Source: an uncultured Tissierellia bacterium (GTDB taxonomy: Bacteria > Bacillota > Clostridia > Tissierellales > Peptoniphilaceae). Taken from it: 8,987 nucleotides of DNA. Where the stretch lies: the NCBI GenBank assembly GCA_902488465.1, contig CABTWE010000018.1:1-8987 (forward strand), given 5' to 3'. The translations under genes were made by a program, and so were the position numbers. This document shows positions 1 through 6,544 of this stretch, piece by piece. Numbering within the stretch: position 1 is the first letter of the stretch; every line of letters begins with the position of its first letter. A model generated the notes under the pieces. That model was not told the DNA's origin, did not search any database, and saw only the letters and a program-made list of their open reading frames with translations.

Positions 1-113
1 TAATCCGAAATGAATTTCTGCCGAAGCTTCAATTCTTTTCTTCATCGTTCGACTTGCATGTGTTAAGCACGCCGCCAGCGTTCGTCCTGAGCCAGGATCA
101 AACTCTCAAGTGA
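1..113 (-). rRNA. rrs: 16S ribosomal RNA, 5' end only (runs off the window)
   Basis: The reverse complement carries the universal 16S 5' sequence: GAGTTTGATCCTGGCTCAG, then the GACGAACGCTGGCGGCGTGC block and the ACACATGCAAGTCGAACG block that precedes variable region V1. Aligning GAGTTTGAT to E. coli positions 9-17 places the mature 5' end near base 113. Only the first ~113 nt, ending inside V1, are present. The rest lies beyond base 1. The gene is co-oriented with every protein gene in the window. Confidence 0.97.
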
Positions 114-251
114 AAGTTCGAGCCAAGCTCTTTGTTATTCGCTTTTTTTTAGTGGTTTTGCTTCCACTTTTTGAATTAACTTTGTAGTTAGATTCTTGTC
201 TACTTTTTACATTATTTCATTATTTAGGTTCTTGCTCCTCTTTTGAGGTGC
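114..251 (-). other. 16S rRNA leader (pre-rRNA spacer)
   Basis: This is the transcribed stretch between the proximal rrn promoter and mature 16S, about 138 nt with no coding potential. Two small hairpins are visible: arms at 173-181 and 186-195 (nine pairs, one bulge, loop TTGT), and AGTGG/CCACT at 151-155 and 164-168. A processing stem with the far side of 16S is expected but cannot be checked, because the 16S 3' flank is outside the window. I did not find a convincing boxA. Confidence 0.6.
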
Positions 252-258
252 ATTATAT

Positions 259-287
259 AGTTTAACACACTATATTTTATTTGTCAA
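259..287 (-). promoter_or_regulatory. rRNA promoter, proximal (P2)
   Basis: On the minus strand a perfect -35 TTGACA (287-282) is followed by a 17-nt spacer and the -10 TAAACT (264-259). A TG dinucleotide one base upstream makes it an extended -10. An A-run just upstream of the -35 (CTAAAAAAGAC) resembles an UP element. A TATAAT also occurs at 257-252 but is 24 nt from the -35. Predicted initiation is near 252. Confidence 0.75.
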
Positions 288-351
288 GTCTTTTTTAGAA
301 CTTTTTTAAATAAATTTTTAATTTTTTTGTCCTGCTTGACTTAACTTTTAT

Positions 352-380
352 ATCTTAGCATAAATAATATATCGTGTCAA
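352..380 (-). promoter_or_regulatory. rRNA promoter, distal (P1)
   Basis: A perfect -35 TTGACA (380-375), a 17-nt spacer and -10 TAAGAT (357-352) preceded by TGC form another extended -10 promoter. The sequence upstream and through the -35 (CTAAAAAACACTTGACA) is identical to that of the proximal promoter except for one base. Tandem promoters are typical of rRNA operons. Confidence 0.75.
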
Positions 381-441
381 GTGTTTTTTAGTATTTTTTT
401 TAAATTTTTTTATTTTATATAAAATCTCCATATAATATTAA

Positions 442-470
442 TAAAAGAGCCTCATAAAGAGACTCTTTTA
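442..470 (-). terminator. Rho-independent terminator of the YSIRK/CuAO-N-like gene
   Basis: There are twelve-base arms at 459-470 and 442-453 with a 5-nt loop (454-458). Read as minus-strand RNA, the single mismatch becomes a G-U wobble, so the stem is continuous. It starts five bases after the stop codon at 475-477 and separates this gene from the rRNA promoters. The downstream sequence is AT-rich but lacks a long uninterrupted T run. Confidence 0.8.
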
Positions 471-474
471 TTCG

Positions 475-1797
475 CTATTTAGCAATAACAGTTACCGATC
501 TTTCTTTTTTATTCCATTCGATGTCCTGTTCTATTTCATCGTCAGTATTGCCATTTGTTAAATTAAATACTTTCGAAACATTTGTAAGGCTGACAAAGAT
601 TCTTCCATTTTTATTAATAGGTTTCGAATCCATAGTAATTTCCTTACCATCTGATAATTTTATTTTGTCACCATCGATTTGAATTGATGCAACAATTCCA
701 TCTTTTGTGAATGATGCAGTTCTAGTTTCTTTTTCATATTTAACTTCAGCGCCTATAGCTTCAGCTAAATATCTTAACGGTAACATTGTTCTGTCATTTT
801 GAATGAAAGGTGCGACATCAATTTGCACTGTTTCTTCTTTGCCGTCAACTGTCTTTACATATTCACTCTTGTCAATGAAGAATTTAAAAGTTGCTTTTGC
901 TTCATTATTTTCTTCCTTGACATTTTCTTTCTTTTCTTCTTTGGTTTCTTTAACTTCCGGATTTGCTTTTTTTACAAAAACTATATCCCCATTTTCAAAC
1001 TTTGTACCTTTTGCAAGCTCTATAATAACAATAGGTTTAACAAGGACTGTGTTTTCAGGAAGTTTTGTTATTTCAACTTCATAGCCGCCGTCGACTGCTT
1101 TTAATGTGTAGTCTTCTGCAGGAAGCTCTTGTTTATTGTATTTTGGTGTTGATGAAGACATTGCATCTACTTTGATTTCTTTGTATTGTTCATCAGTTAC
1201 ATAATTTATCTTGAAGTAAACTCTCTTGTCTTCTCCTGATTTTTTCAAATCTTTTAAGCTTGTTTTTATTGTAAATTTGTTGTCTTTTAAACTTACATAT
1301 TTTTTCTTATTATGTGGATTTTCAGTATCTCTTTCACCTGCAACTTCAAAATCTACAAGTGCTTTTCTAGTAAAATCTCTAAAGAGTCCTTGTTTTTTAC
1401 CATTTACTTTTTTAAATGGAATTTTTTTAATTTCTTCAAGCTTTGCATCATCAATATCTTTGTCTTCCAAAAGTTCCTTCGCTCTTTTAATTGCAGCTTT
1501 TATTTCATCTTTAACTTTTTCGTCTTCGTACTTTATTGCAGGGTTATCAATAATGCTTTCATCAATAGTGTCAAGATAGGCTTTTAATTCTTCTTTGGCC
1601 AATTTTATTTGTTCTTCTTTAGTCAATTCTTTTTCAGCAACTTCAACAATTTCTGTTTTCTTGTCGCCTTTTGCTTCTTCTTTTGCAACTGTCCCTTGGA
1701 CTGATGCGAAAACCATCGAGAGTCCCAACATACATGAAACAAATCCTACAGCGAGTTTTCTCATTCCATATCTTGCATTTTTATTATTTTTATCCAT
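475..1797 (-). CDS. Secreted protein with YSIRK-type signal and C-terminal copper-amine-oxidase-N-like domain
   Basis: This 440-residue exported protein has no identified function. Residues 1-38 form a signal peptide. It contains Y10-x-x-R13-K14-x-x-x-G18-x-x-S21, which fits the YSIRK-G/S consensus, then a hydrophobic core and a likely cleavage after TVA (36-38). Residues 55-125 are charged and helix-prone. Residues 165-280 look beta-rich and match no family I recognise. A Lys/Glu linker (280-300) leads to a C-terminal domain (305-440) resembling the copper amine oxidase N-terminal-like fold common in Firmicute surface proteins. Its clearest signature is N-D-R-T-M-L-P-L-R-Y-L-A-E-A-I-G-A (334-350), with a weaker second half around N-G-R-I-F-V-S-L (397-404). 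No catalytic amine oxidase domain and no LPXTG motif are present. The ATG is supported by AGGAGG seven bases upstream. The gene is monocistronic, with its own promoter and terminator. Confidence 0.88.
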   Translation of the reverse strand: MDKNNKNARYGMRKLAVGFVSCMLGLSMVFASVQGTVAKEEAKGDKKTEIVEVAEKELTKEEQIKLAKEELKAYLDTIDESIIDNPAIKYEDEKVKDEIKAAIKRAKELLEDKDIDDAKLEEIKKIPFKKVNGKKQGLFRDFTRKALVDFEVAGERDTENPHNKKKYVSLKDNKFTIKTSLKDLKKSGEDKRVYFKINYVTDEQYKEIKVDAMSSSTPKYNKQELPAEDYTLKAVDGGYEVEITKLPENTVLVKPIVIIELAKGTKFENGDIVFVKKANPEVKETKEEKKENVKEENNEAKATFKFFIDKSEYVKTVDGKEETVQIDVAPFIQNDRTMLPLRYLAEAIGAEVKYEKETRTASFTKDGIVASIQIDGDKIKLSDGKEITMDSKPINKNGRIFVSLTNVSKVFNLTNGNTDDEIEQDIEWNKKERSVTVIAK

Positions 1798-1896
1798 ATA
1801 CTATCCTCCTGAATAAATAATTTAAATATGCATCGGAGTTTCTACTTTTTTATATTATAAAAAAGCTGTATCAAATCCGAGTCATTATTTATCTGT

Positions 1897-1905
1897 ATTA
1901 TATCA
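1897..1905 (-). promoter_or_regulatory. Extended -10 promoter for the YSIRK-signal gene
   Basis: On the minus strand TGATATAAT (1905-1897) is an extended -10 element with a perfect TATAAT hexamer. No convincing -35 lies 16-18 nt upstream. It would give a 5' UTR of roughly 90 nt ending in the AGGAGG site at 1810-1805. A second TATAAT at 1859-1854 lacks a TG extension and a properly spaced -35, so I prefer the upstream element. Confidence 0.5.
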
Positions 1906-1960
1906 TATTTTTATATTTTTCTTTTATAAAATTGTTCTATTTTTTGAAAAAAATATAAAT

Positions 1961-1988
1961 AAAAAGCTTTTCTTTCGAAAAGCTTTTT
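1961..1988 (-). terminator. Rho-independent terminator of the AAA+/membrane-protein operon
   Basis: A perfect 12-bp inverted repeat (1961-1972 with 1977-1988) has a 4-nt loop and sits 28 nt past the stop codon at 2016. The minus-strand transcript continues into ATTTATATTTTTTT, a T-rich tail. The stem is flanked by A/T runs on both sides, so it could work in either direction, but no plus-strand gene needs it. Confidence 0.85.
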
Positions 1989-2015
1989 ATTTTAATATAC
2001 AGTATTTATACAGTT

Positions 2016-2834
2016 TTATCTGTTATTTAGATCTACTGCTTCATTATATTTACTGATTGTGCTTTTATGAAAAAACAGAGATGCAAATGCGACAAAGAAA
2101 TTTATGAAATACTTTAAAATTTCAGTAATAACAAGTACAACTATAAAAATTAATAGCGTTTTTGTGATACTTCGTGAACTGTCGACTTTAAGGTTGCCGA
2201 ACATTCCCTTTTTAACGGTCCCTTTTCTAGGATCCATAAATAAACTTGCAGCGCCTGCTAATTTCACAGTTCCATAAGGGTTGAAAAGCCAGAGCATTTC
2301 ACCTTTATATCTTTTATAATCCGCATACCACGAATAAGTGTAATTCGAAATTAAAAAATAAATAATCGCAAATATATTGGAGGCAAAGTCCCCTTTACTT
2401 ATAAATAAAGTATACAGTATAGAAATTATTATATAAGAGTTTATATAAAATCCAATTCCTACTTTTGGCGTGCCAAAATACGATGGATTGTCATAAGGGT
2501 CTTCCAATTTCTTTTCATTGTTTTTCGGTGTCGGTCCATTTGTCGGTTTCTTATTTTCACTTGGTTTTATATCGCCTTTAATTATCCAGGCTCTCTTATT
2601 GTCGCTGTTTTTTTCTGCATTATGATTCGGACTTCCTTTTTGCGGAGGTTTGACATAATCGTCATGTGCATTGTTTTTTGTTGCTGACGGCGGCTTTACA
2701 TAGTCATCGCTATTTGAAGCCGGTTTAACAACATCTTCTCTTTTCGGAGTAGGTTTCACATAATCGTCTTTGTTTGAGCCCGGTTTAACATAGTCATTGT
2801 CTTTTGAAGGTGGCTTTACATAATCGTCACTCAT
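2016..2834 (-). CDS. Membrane protein with N-terminal D-D-Y-V-K-P motif array
   Basis: I do not recognise a family for this 272-residue protein. It has no signal peptide. Residues 1-65 carry six copies of a D/E-D-Y-V-K-P motif: at 3, 13, 23, 33 (degenerate, EDVVKP), 43 and 58, the first five spaced by exactly ten residues. A hydrophilic Pro/Lys/Asn linker follows to about 118. Hydrophobic segments then lie at about 127-147, 150-168 and 224-255, the last long enough to be a re-entrant or paired helix. A soluble loop (170-222) separates the second and third. The N-terminal array is therefore probably cytosolic and exposed. The ATG overlaps the stop of the AAA+ gene by one base (TAATG) and has no strong ribosome site of its own, so translation is likely coupled to the AAA+ protein. 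That argues for a fixed stoichiometry or a direct complex. The terminator at 1961-1988 ends the operon. Confidence 0.85.
   Translation of the reverse strand: MSDDYVKPPSKDNDYVKPGSNKDDYVKPTPKREDVVKPASNSDDYVKPPSATKNNAHDDYVKPPQKGSPNHNAEKNSDNKRAWIIKGDIKPSENKKPTNGPTPKNNEKKLEDPYDNPSYFGTPKVGIGFYINSYIIISILYTLFISKGDFASNIFAIIYFLISNYTYSWYADYKRYKGEMLWLFNPYGTVKLAGAASLFMDPRKGTVKKGMFGNLKVDSSRSITKTLLIFIVVLVITEILKYFINFFVAFASLFFHKSTISKYNEAVDLNNR
2646..2828 (-). repeat. D-D-Y-V-K-P coding repeat array, 30-bp period
   Basis: These are six in-frame copies of a hexapeptide motif. The first five lie at a strict 30-bp (10-residue) interval and the sixth after a 15-residue gap. The hexapeptide is conserved while the intervening four residues vary (for example PSKD/N, GSNK, TPKR). 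Conservation of the motif rather than of the whole unit suggests selection for a short binding motif, not just recent DNA duplication. Confidence 0.9.
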
Positions 2835-5653
2835 TATCTCGTCCTCATCTTCATCAAATCTTCGGCTTCAATCGTGTTAAGATCGTCCGTATTCGTTTGT
2901 GCAACTCTTTGGCTCATAATTCTTATGAGCTTTTCATTTAAATTTCTTATCCATCTGCCGTTCGAATTGTCATTTGACATTGCATAATTTTCGGCAACAA
3001 CATCTCTGTATAAATCCTTGTCGACAACATATCCGAACTTTTCCAAATATAAAAGTCCGATATTTACAATTTCATCAATCGAATAATCTTCAAATGTGAA
3101 TTTGTTAGGTATTCTCGACTCGAGTCCCGAATTCATCTTTAAGAACTCAGCCATTTCTCTGTTATATCCCGCGAGAATAATGACTATATTGTCCCTGTTA
3201 TCCTCCATAAATTTCAGAATTTCATCGATTGCCTCGTTTCCAAAATCATTTGCTCCGCCTTGGCATAAGCTGTATGCTTCATCGATAAAAAGCACTCCGC
3301 CCAAGGCCGATTTAAGAACCTGTCTTGTTTTAATAGCGGTCTGTCCCACATATCCGGCGACAAGGTCGCTTCTTGAAACTTCTATAAACTTATTGTCCTT
3401 AATGATCGACTTTTGATACAAAATATCTCCTAGAATTCTTGCAACTGTAGTCTTTCCCGTACCAGGATTTCCAAGGAATAACGAGTGTAATGAAAATGTT
3501 TGATTTGCTTGACCTTGATCACTCCTTTTTTTATTAAGCTCTGCAATCGAAATGAATTCCGCAACTTGACTCTTAACTTGCTCGATGCCGATAAGTTTGT
3601 CAAGTTTTTCGTAAGCGTCTTCGTCTTTACCCTCATAGTTTTGATATTTTCCAATGTTAAACACTTCATCAATGTCAGAGTTCCTTATAGTTGCCATATC
3701 ATCAGAATTTTCTTCGACAACTCTCTTCGCAAAAACCTTTAAGAGTTTTTCATTGAAATTTCTTATCCATCTTGCGTTCGACTTGTCGATTGACATTTCG
3801 TAAGCATCTTTTACACTCTTTTTATAATGTTCTTCGTCTTCAAGAACATACTGTTTATCTTTTAAAATATTTTCGCCGATTTGCACAATTTCGTCTCCTG
3901 TATAATCTTCGAAAACAAACTTGTTTGCGACTCTCGATTTTAAACCGGGATTTGTTTCGAGAAATTGCTCCATCTCCTTTGTATAACCGGCAAAAATAAT
4001 CATAATTTCATTTCTGTGGTCTTCCATATATTTAAGAATCGTATTTATTGCTTCTTGTCCGAAATTTACAGAAGAATCGCCCTTATTTAAAGTATATGCT
4101 TCATCTATAAATAAAATCCCACCCTTTGCCTTTTGCAAAAGTTCATACGTTTGCTCTGCAGTCTTTCCGACATACGACGAAATAAGGTCTGATTCACACG
4201 CCTCAACAAAAATAAACTTTTCCTTATTGTGGAGCGCTCCGTTTTTAAATAGAATTTCTCCGATAAGTCTTGCAACCGTCGTTTTTCCCGTTCCAGGATT
4301 TCCCAGGAAAACAGAATGAAGCGAGTTTTCTTCAGGCTTAAAGCCTTGCTCAACTCTTTTCTTGTTGAATTCAACCATCCTTACCATCTTATTTATTTCT
4401 TCTTTTACAGAATGAAGCCCGATAAGCTTGTCGAGTTCGCCTTGTGGATCATCTGAAACCTTAACCTCAAAATCTTTATCAAAACTATTGTCGGACTGAT
4501 CACCAAAGTCATTACTTTCAACTCTTTCTTGCTGGTCTTGTCCCTGTTCCCAAGACTCAACCCTGATTCTTCCGCCATCTTTACATTCAATTAAAATTTG
4601 ATTTAAAGCATCGGAGTTAAAGTCATTTTGATATGATATTGAGTCCGCATAAAACATAGAATTATTTATTATTCTAAAATTTGGATCGACGACTCTGTTC
4701 ACATTAAGATTCTTTGCCTTGAAAGTTGAAGTCGTGTCCAAAAATACATCAACCTTTTCCGGATTTTCTCCCTTTATATCGAGTGATTCAATTGAAATAA
4801 TCTTTGCATTTGAATATCCGCTAATTCCTTCATTTATTGTTGTATAGAACAAATCGGCAGTGCTGAAATTGGTGCTTAGGGATGATATTGTAGAATGGTC
4901 CGAACCGAAATAAGAATTATTTATTAAAGCTACACAAGATCCGTAATTTCTTTGAACTGCTGTCGAGCTGTTGAATTCCATATTAGCTCTATCAAGTAAA
5001 ACACAGGGATATTCATTTTCATTTGACCCTCCTTCTATATATGTTTTCTCAATTTTAGCAACAGACTTTACAAGCCAAAGTGTATTTGTGTTGTATTTTT
5101 TTATTGTGGAATTCGTTATTGCCAAATCTCCTATTTCGCATTTAATCGACGTGTTTAATGTCGAATTTATTATCTCCGCACTTGCCCCATTTAACCAAAT
5201 TCTTGTAAAATAATTAAATTTTTCAGACATAAATGTTCTTTCCATAACGATTTTAGAATTTTCTGCAACATAAATTTCCGGATACACAGCAACATCTTCT
5301 CCAATAAGGACATTTTCTTTTTGCTCAATCATAACATTTGACAAAGTTGCGCTTGAAGAGTTTTTTACAGCAAAAATATTATTAATATTTTTCTCTCCAA
5401 ACAGCACAATATTTGACATAGTTACATTCGCGCCGTTCACAACTTTAATAAAGCCGGTAATCGAGCTGGTGAATTGATTCTGCTGATTTATTTTCCCCTC
5501 AATAGTTATACTCTTATCTATAAAACAAGCATTTTCTCCAAGGTGAAGATTCAATCCTTCAACAAATTCTAACACATCCCCATCTTTGCATGCATTAAAT
5601 GCGGCTGAAAACTGCCATTGATCGCTTGCATTTCCTATCAAATATCTAGACAT
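2834..5653 (-). CDS. Beta-helix-like protein fused to two CbxX/CfqX (SpoVK-like) AAA+ ATPase modules
   Basis: This 939-residue protein (numbered from the ATG at 5653) is probably cytosolic, as it has no signal peptide. Residues ~1-365 are built of short beta/turn repeats rich in Asn and Ser (several N-S-T and N-S-S turns), like a right-handed parallel beta-helix. Residues ~366-405 form a Gln/Asp/Glu-rich linker. Two AAA+ modules follow (~405-675 and ~683-939). Each has Walker A G-N-P-G-T-G-K-T (451-458; 728-735), Walker B (I/V)-L-F-I-D-E-A (513-519; 787-793), a candidate arginine finger in G-L-(K/E)-S-R (R574; R847) and a late (N/G)-x-R-W-I-R-N motif. Both look catalytically complete. The family resembles CbbX, SpoVK and the ATPase part of EccA, which remodel protein complexes, but those have one AAA+ module and no beta-helix. 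The substrate is unknown. The most likely partner is the coupled membrane protein downstream. A TTG 15 bases upstream is an unlikely start because the ribosome site would lie inside the reading frame. Confidence 0.9.
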   Translation of the reverse strand: MSRYLIGNASDQWQFSAAFNACKDGDVLEFVEGLNLHLGENACFIDKSITIEGKINQQNQFTSSITGFIKVVNGANVTMSNIVLFGEKNINNIFAVKNSSSATLSNVMIEQKENVLIGEDVAVYPEIYVAENSKIVMERTFMSEKFNYFTRIWLNGASAEIINSTLNTSIKCEIGDLAITNSTIKKYNTNTLWLVKSVAKIEKTYIEGGSNENEYPCVLLDRANMEFNSSTAVQRNYGSCVALINNSYFGSDHSTISSLSTNFSTADLFYTTINEGISGYSNAKIISIESLDIKGENPEKVDVFLDTTSTFKAKNLNVNRVVDPNFRIINNSMFYADSISYQNDFNSDALNQILIECKDGGRIRVESWEQGQDQQERVESNDFGDQSDNSFDKDFEVKVSDDPQGELDKLIGLHSVKEEINKMVRMVEFNKKRVEQGFKPEENSLHSVFLGNPGTGKTTVARLIGEILFKNGALHNKEKFIFVEACESDLISSYVGKTAEQTYELLQKAKGGILFIDEAYTLNKGDSSVNFGQEAINTILKYMEDHRNEIMIIFAGYTKEMEQFLETNPGLKSRVANKFVFEDYTGDEIVQIGENILKDKQYVLEDEEHYKKSVKDAYEMSIDKSNARWIRNFNEKLLKVFAKRVVEENSDDMATIRNSDIDEVFNIGKYQNYEGKDEDAYEKLDKLIGIEQVKSQVAEFISIAELNKKRSDQGQANQTFSLHSLFLGNPGTGKTTVARILGDILYQKSIIKDNKFIEVSRSDLVAGYVGQTAIKTRQVLKSALGGVLFIDEAYSLCQGGANDFGNEAIDEILKFMEDNRDNIVIILAGYNREMAEFLKMNSGLESRIPNKFTFEDYSIDEIVNIGLLYLEKFGYVVDKDLYRDVVAENYAMSNDNSNGRWIRNLNEKLIRIMSQRVAQTNTDDLNTIEAEDLMKMRTR

Positions 5654-5656
5654 AAT

Positions 5657-5662
5657 ACCTCC
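5657..5662 (-). promoter_or_regulatory. Ribosome binding site that decides the AAA+ start
   Basis: GGAGGT on the minus strand lies only three bases before the ATG at 5653-5651. It falls inside the frame opened by the upstream TTG at 5668, which itself has no ribosome site. The ATG is therefore the better start. The GGAGG-to-ATG spacing of four bases is slightly tight. Confidence 0.8.
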
Positions 5663-5688
5663 ACACAAAATCTAATTTCTTTACAATA

Positions 5689-5717
5689 ATTATAACATTA
5701 AACGAACTCTTTATCAA
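5689..5717 (-). promoter_or_regulatory. Promoter of the AAA+/membrane-protein operon
   Basis: On the minus strand a -35 TTGATA (5717-5712), a 17-nt spacer and a perfect -10 TATAAT (5694-5689) preceded by TG form a near-consensus sigma-A promoter with extended -10. Initiation near 5682 would give a 5' UTR of about 30 nt, so no riboswitch or long leader fits here. The operon is thus transcribed independently of the sortase operon upstream. Confidence 0.8.
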
Positions 5718-5748
5718 TCAAAATACACATGGCTATCCGCAAAATAAA

Positions 5749-5778
5749 AAGCAACTATACGAATTAATATAGTTGCTT
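5749..5778 (-). terminator. Rho-independent terminator of the surface protein-sortase operon
   Basis: A perfect 11-bp stem (5749-5759 with 5768-5778) with an 8-nt loop starts seven bases after the sortase stop codon. The minus-strand transcript continues into TTTATTTT. It insulates the AAA+ operon promoter, which lies just downstream. Confidence 0.88.
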
Positions 5779-5784
5779 AATTTA

Positions 5785-6432
5785 TTAATCTTCATTTGAT
5801 TGAATTTCTGAGTACACCAACAGCCTCTCTTTGTCCGTCGGATATGGATGACAAGTCATAAGAACAAGCTTCGACTTGTCTTCCTCTCTTGTAAATTTGC
5901 TCCAATCGTCAGGCTCGATAATCTCGGAACCCGTAACCTTATAGAGCAAAACCTCGTCCTTTGTGGTTATCTTGATTTCGTCTCCGACTTCAAGCTTATC
6001 AATATTGAGAAACGAAAGCTCCTCATTGACTCCTCCGCGGTGACCGGCTATCGCACACGTAGTGCCCGGCTTTGACGACGGAAGATCGGTCGATTCAATA
6101 ACGCCGACTCCGTCATACAAACTGCCGCTTTCCGTATTGTCAAAAACTTGAGCTAACAAATTCAACTTGTCAATTCTTAAAACGCCGATTGCTTTATCGC
6201 TTTTAATGTCATCTTGTTCTACGTCATCTTCTTCAATATCGTCCGAAGTGAGATTAACATCTTCCTGAGACTCATCTTTCTTTTCATCAAGTGAAATCGA
6301 CTGCTCAAACTGCTTCTCCGCTTCCAAAGCATTCGCTCGTTTTTTTTTCTCATTTTGCTTGATACTGAAAATCCACAAAGCCGAACAAATTATTAAGAGT
6401 GCACCTAAAATTGTAAAAATTCTATTCTTCAT
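5785..6432 (-). CDS. Sortase family transpeptidase, probably dedicated to the adjacent LPKTG protein
   Basis: This 215-residue membrane-anchored cysteine transpeptidase should cut LPXTG signals between Thr and Gly and join the protein to the cell wall. It has one N-terminal transmembrane helix (about 5-24) and an unusually acidic, probably disordered stalk (48-80). The sortase fold follows from about 81. The catalytic His lies in A-G-H-R-G-G (H131), the Cys in L-M-T-C-H-P-Y (C194) and the Arg in K-E-R-L-L-V (R203), matching the family triad. There is no C-terminal membrane helix and no pilin gene nearby, which argues against a typical class C pilus sortase. The exact class (A- or D-like) cannot be settled by eye. 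Its ATG overlaps the end of the surface-protein gene by 11 nt and no good ribosome site precedes it, so its translation is probably coupled to that of its likely substrate. Confidence 0.92.
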   Translation of the reverse strand: MKNRIFTILGALLIICSALWIFSIKQNEKKKRANALEAEKQFEQSISLDEKKDESQEDVNLTSDDIEEDDVEQDDIKSDKAIGVLRIDKLNLLAQVFDNTESGSLYDGVGVIESTDLPSSKPGTTCAIAGHRGGVNEELSFLNIDKLEVGDEIKITTKDEVLLYKVTGSEIIEPDDWSKFTREEDKSKLVLMTCHPYPTDKERLLVYSEIQSNED

Positions 6433-6544
6433 CTAAAGATTTTTTATTCTTTTTCCTGACGCCAATTGCCATCATAGCTGAGCCCATAAGTCCCATCATA
6501 TATGCATAGAGTGATCTGTTAACACCGTCCCCCGTCTTAGGCAA
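6422..6544 (-). other. Cell-wall sorting signal (LPKTG, hydrophobic helix, basic tail)
   Basis: LPKTG is encoded at 6544-6530. A hydrophobic stretch from Y-A-Y-M-M to A-I-G-V follows, then R-K-K-N-K-K and a short acidic end. The order and spacing are those of a canonical sortase substrate. Confidence 0.95.

Noticed and set aside
335..372. Plus-strand promoter (TTGACT near 336)
   Set aside because: The only -10-like sequence needs a 19-nt spacer and is poor. Transcription would run antisense into the YSIRK-signal gene, with no plus-strand gene to serve.
799..1104. Plus-strand hydrophobic open frames opposite the YSIRK-signal gene
   Set aside because: They are complements of Lys/Glu-rich coding sequence, have no start context, and overlap a well supported gene.
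2646..2828. CRISPR-like array because of the regular 30-bp spacing
   Set aside because: The repeats are in frame within a coding gene, there are no unique spacers of separate origin, and no cas gene is nearby.
2834..5653. Type VII secretion (EccA) assignment for the double-AAA+ protein
   Set aside because: It lacks the TPR region of EccA, has two AAA+ modules, and no WXG100, EccC-like or other secretion genes are in the window.
5669..5784. Small RNA or riboswitch between the sortase and AAA+ genes
   Set aside because: The 116 bases are fully explained by a terminator and a promoter with a ~30-nt leader, leaving no room for a structured leader.
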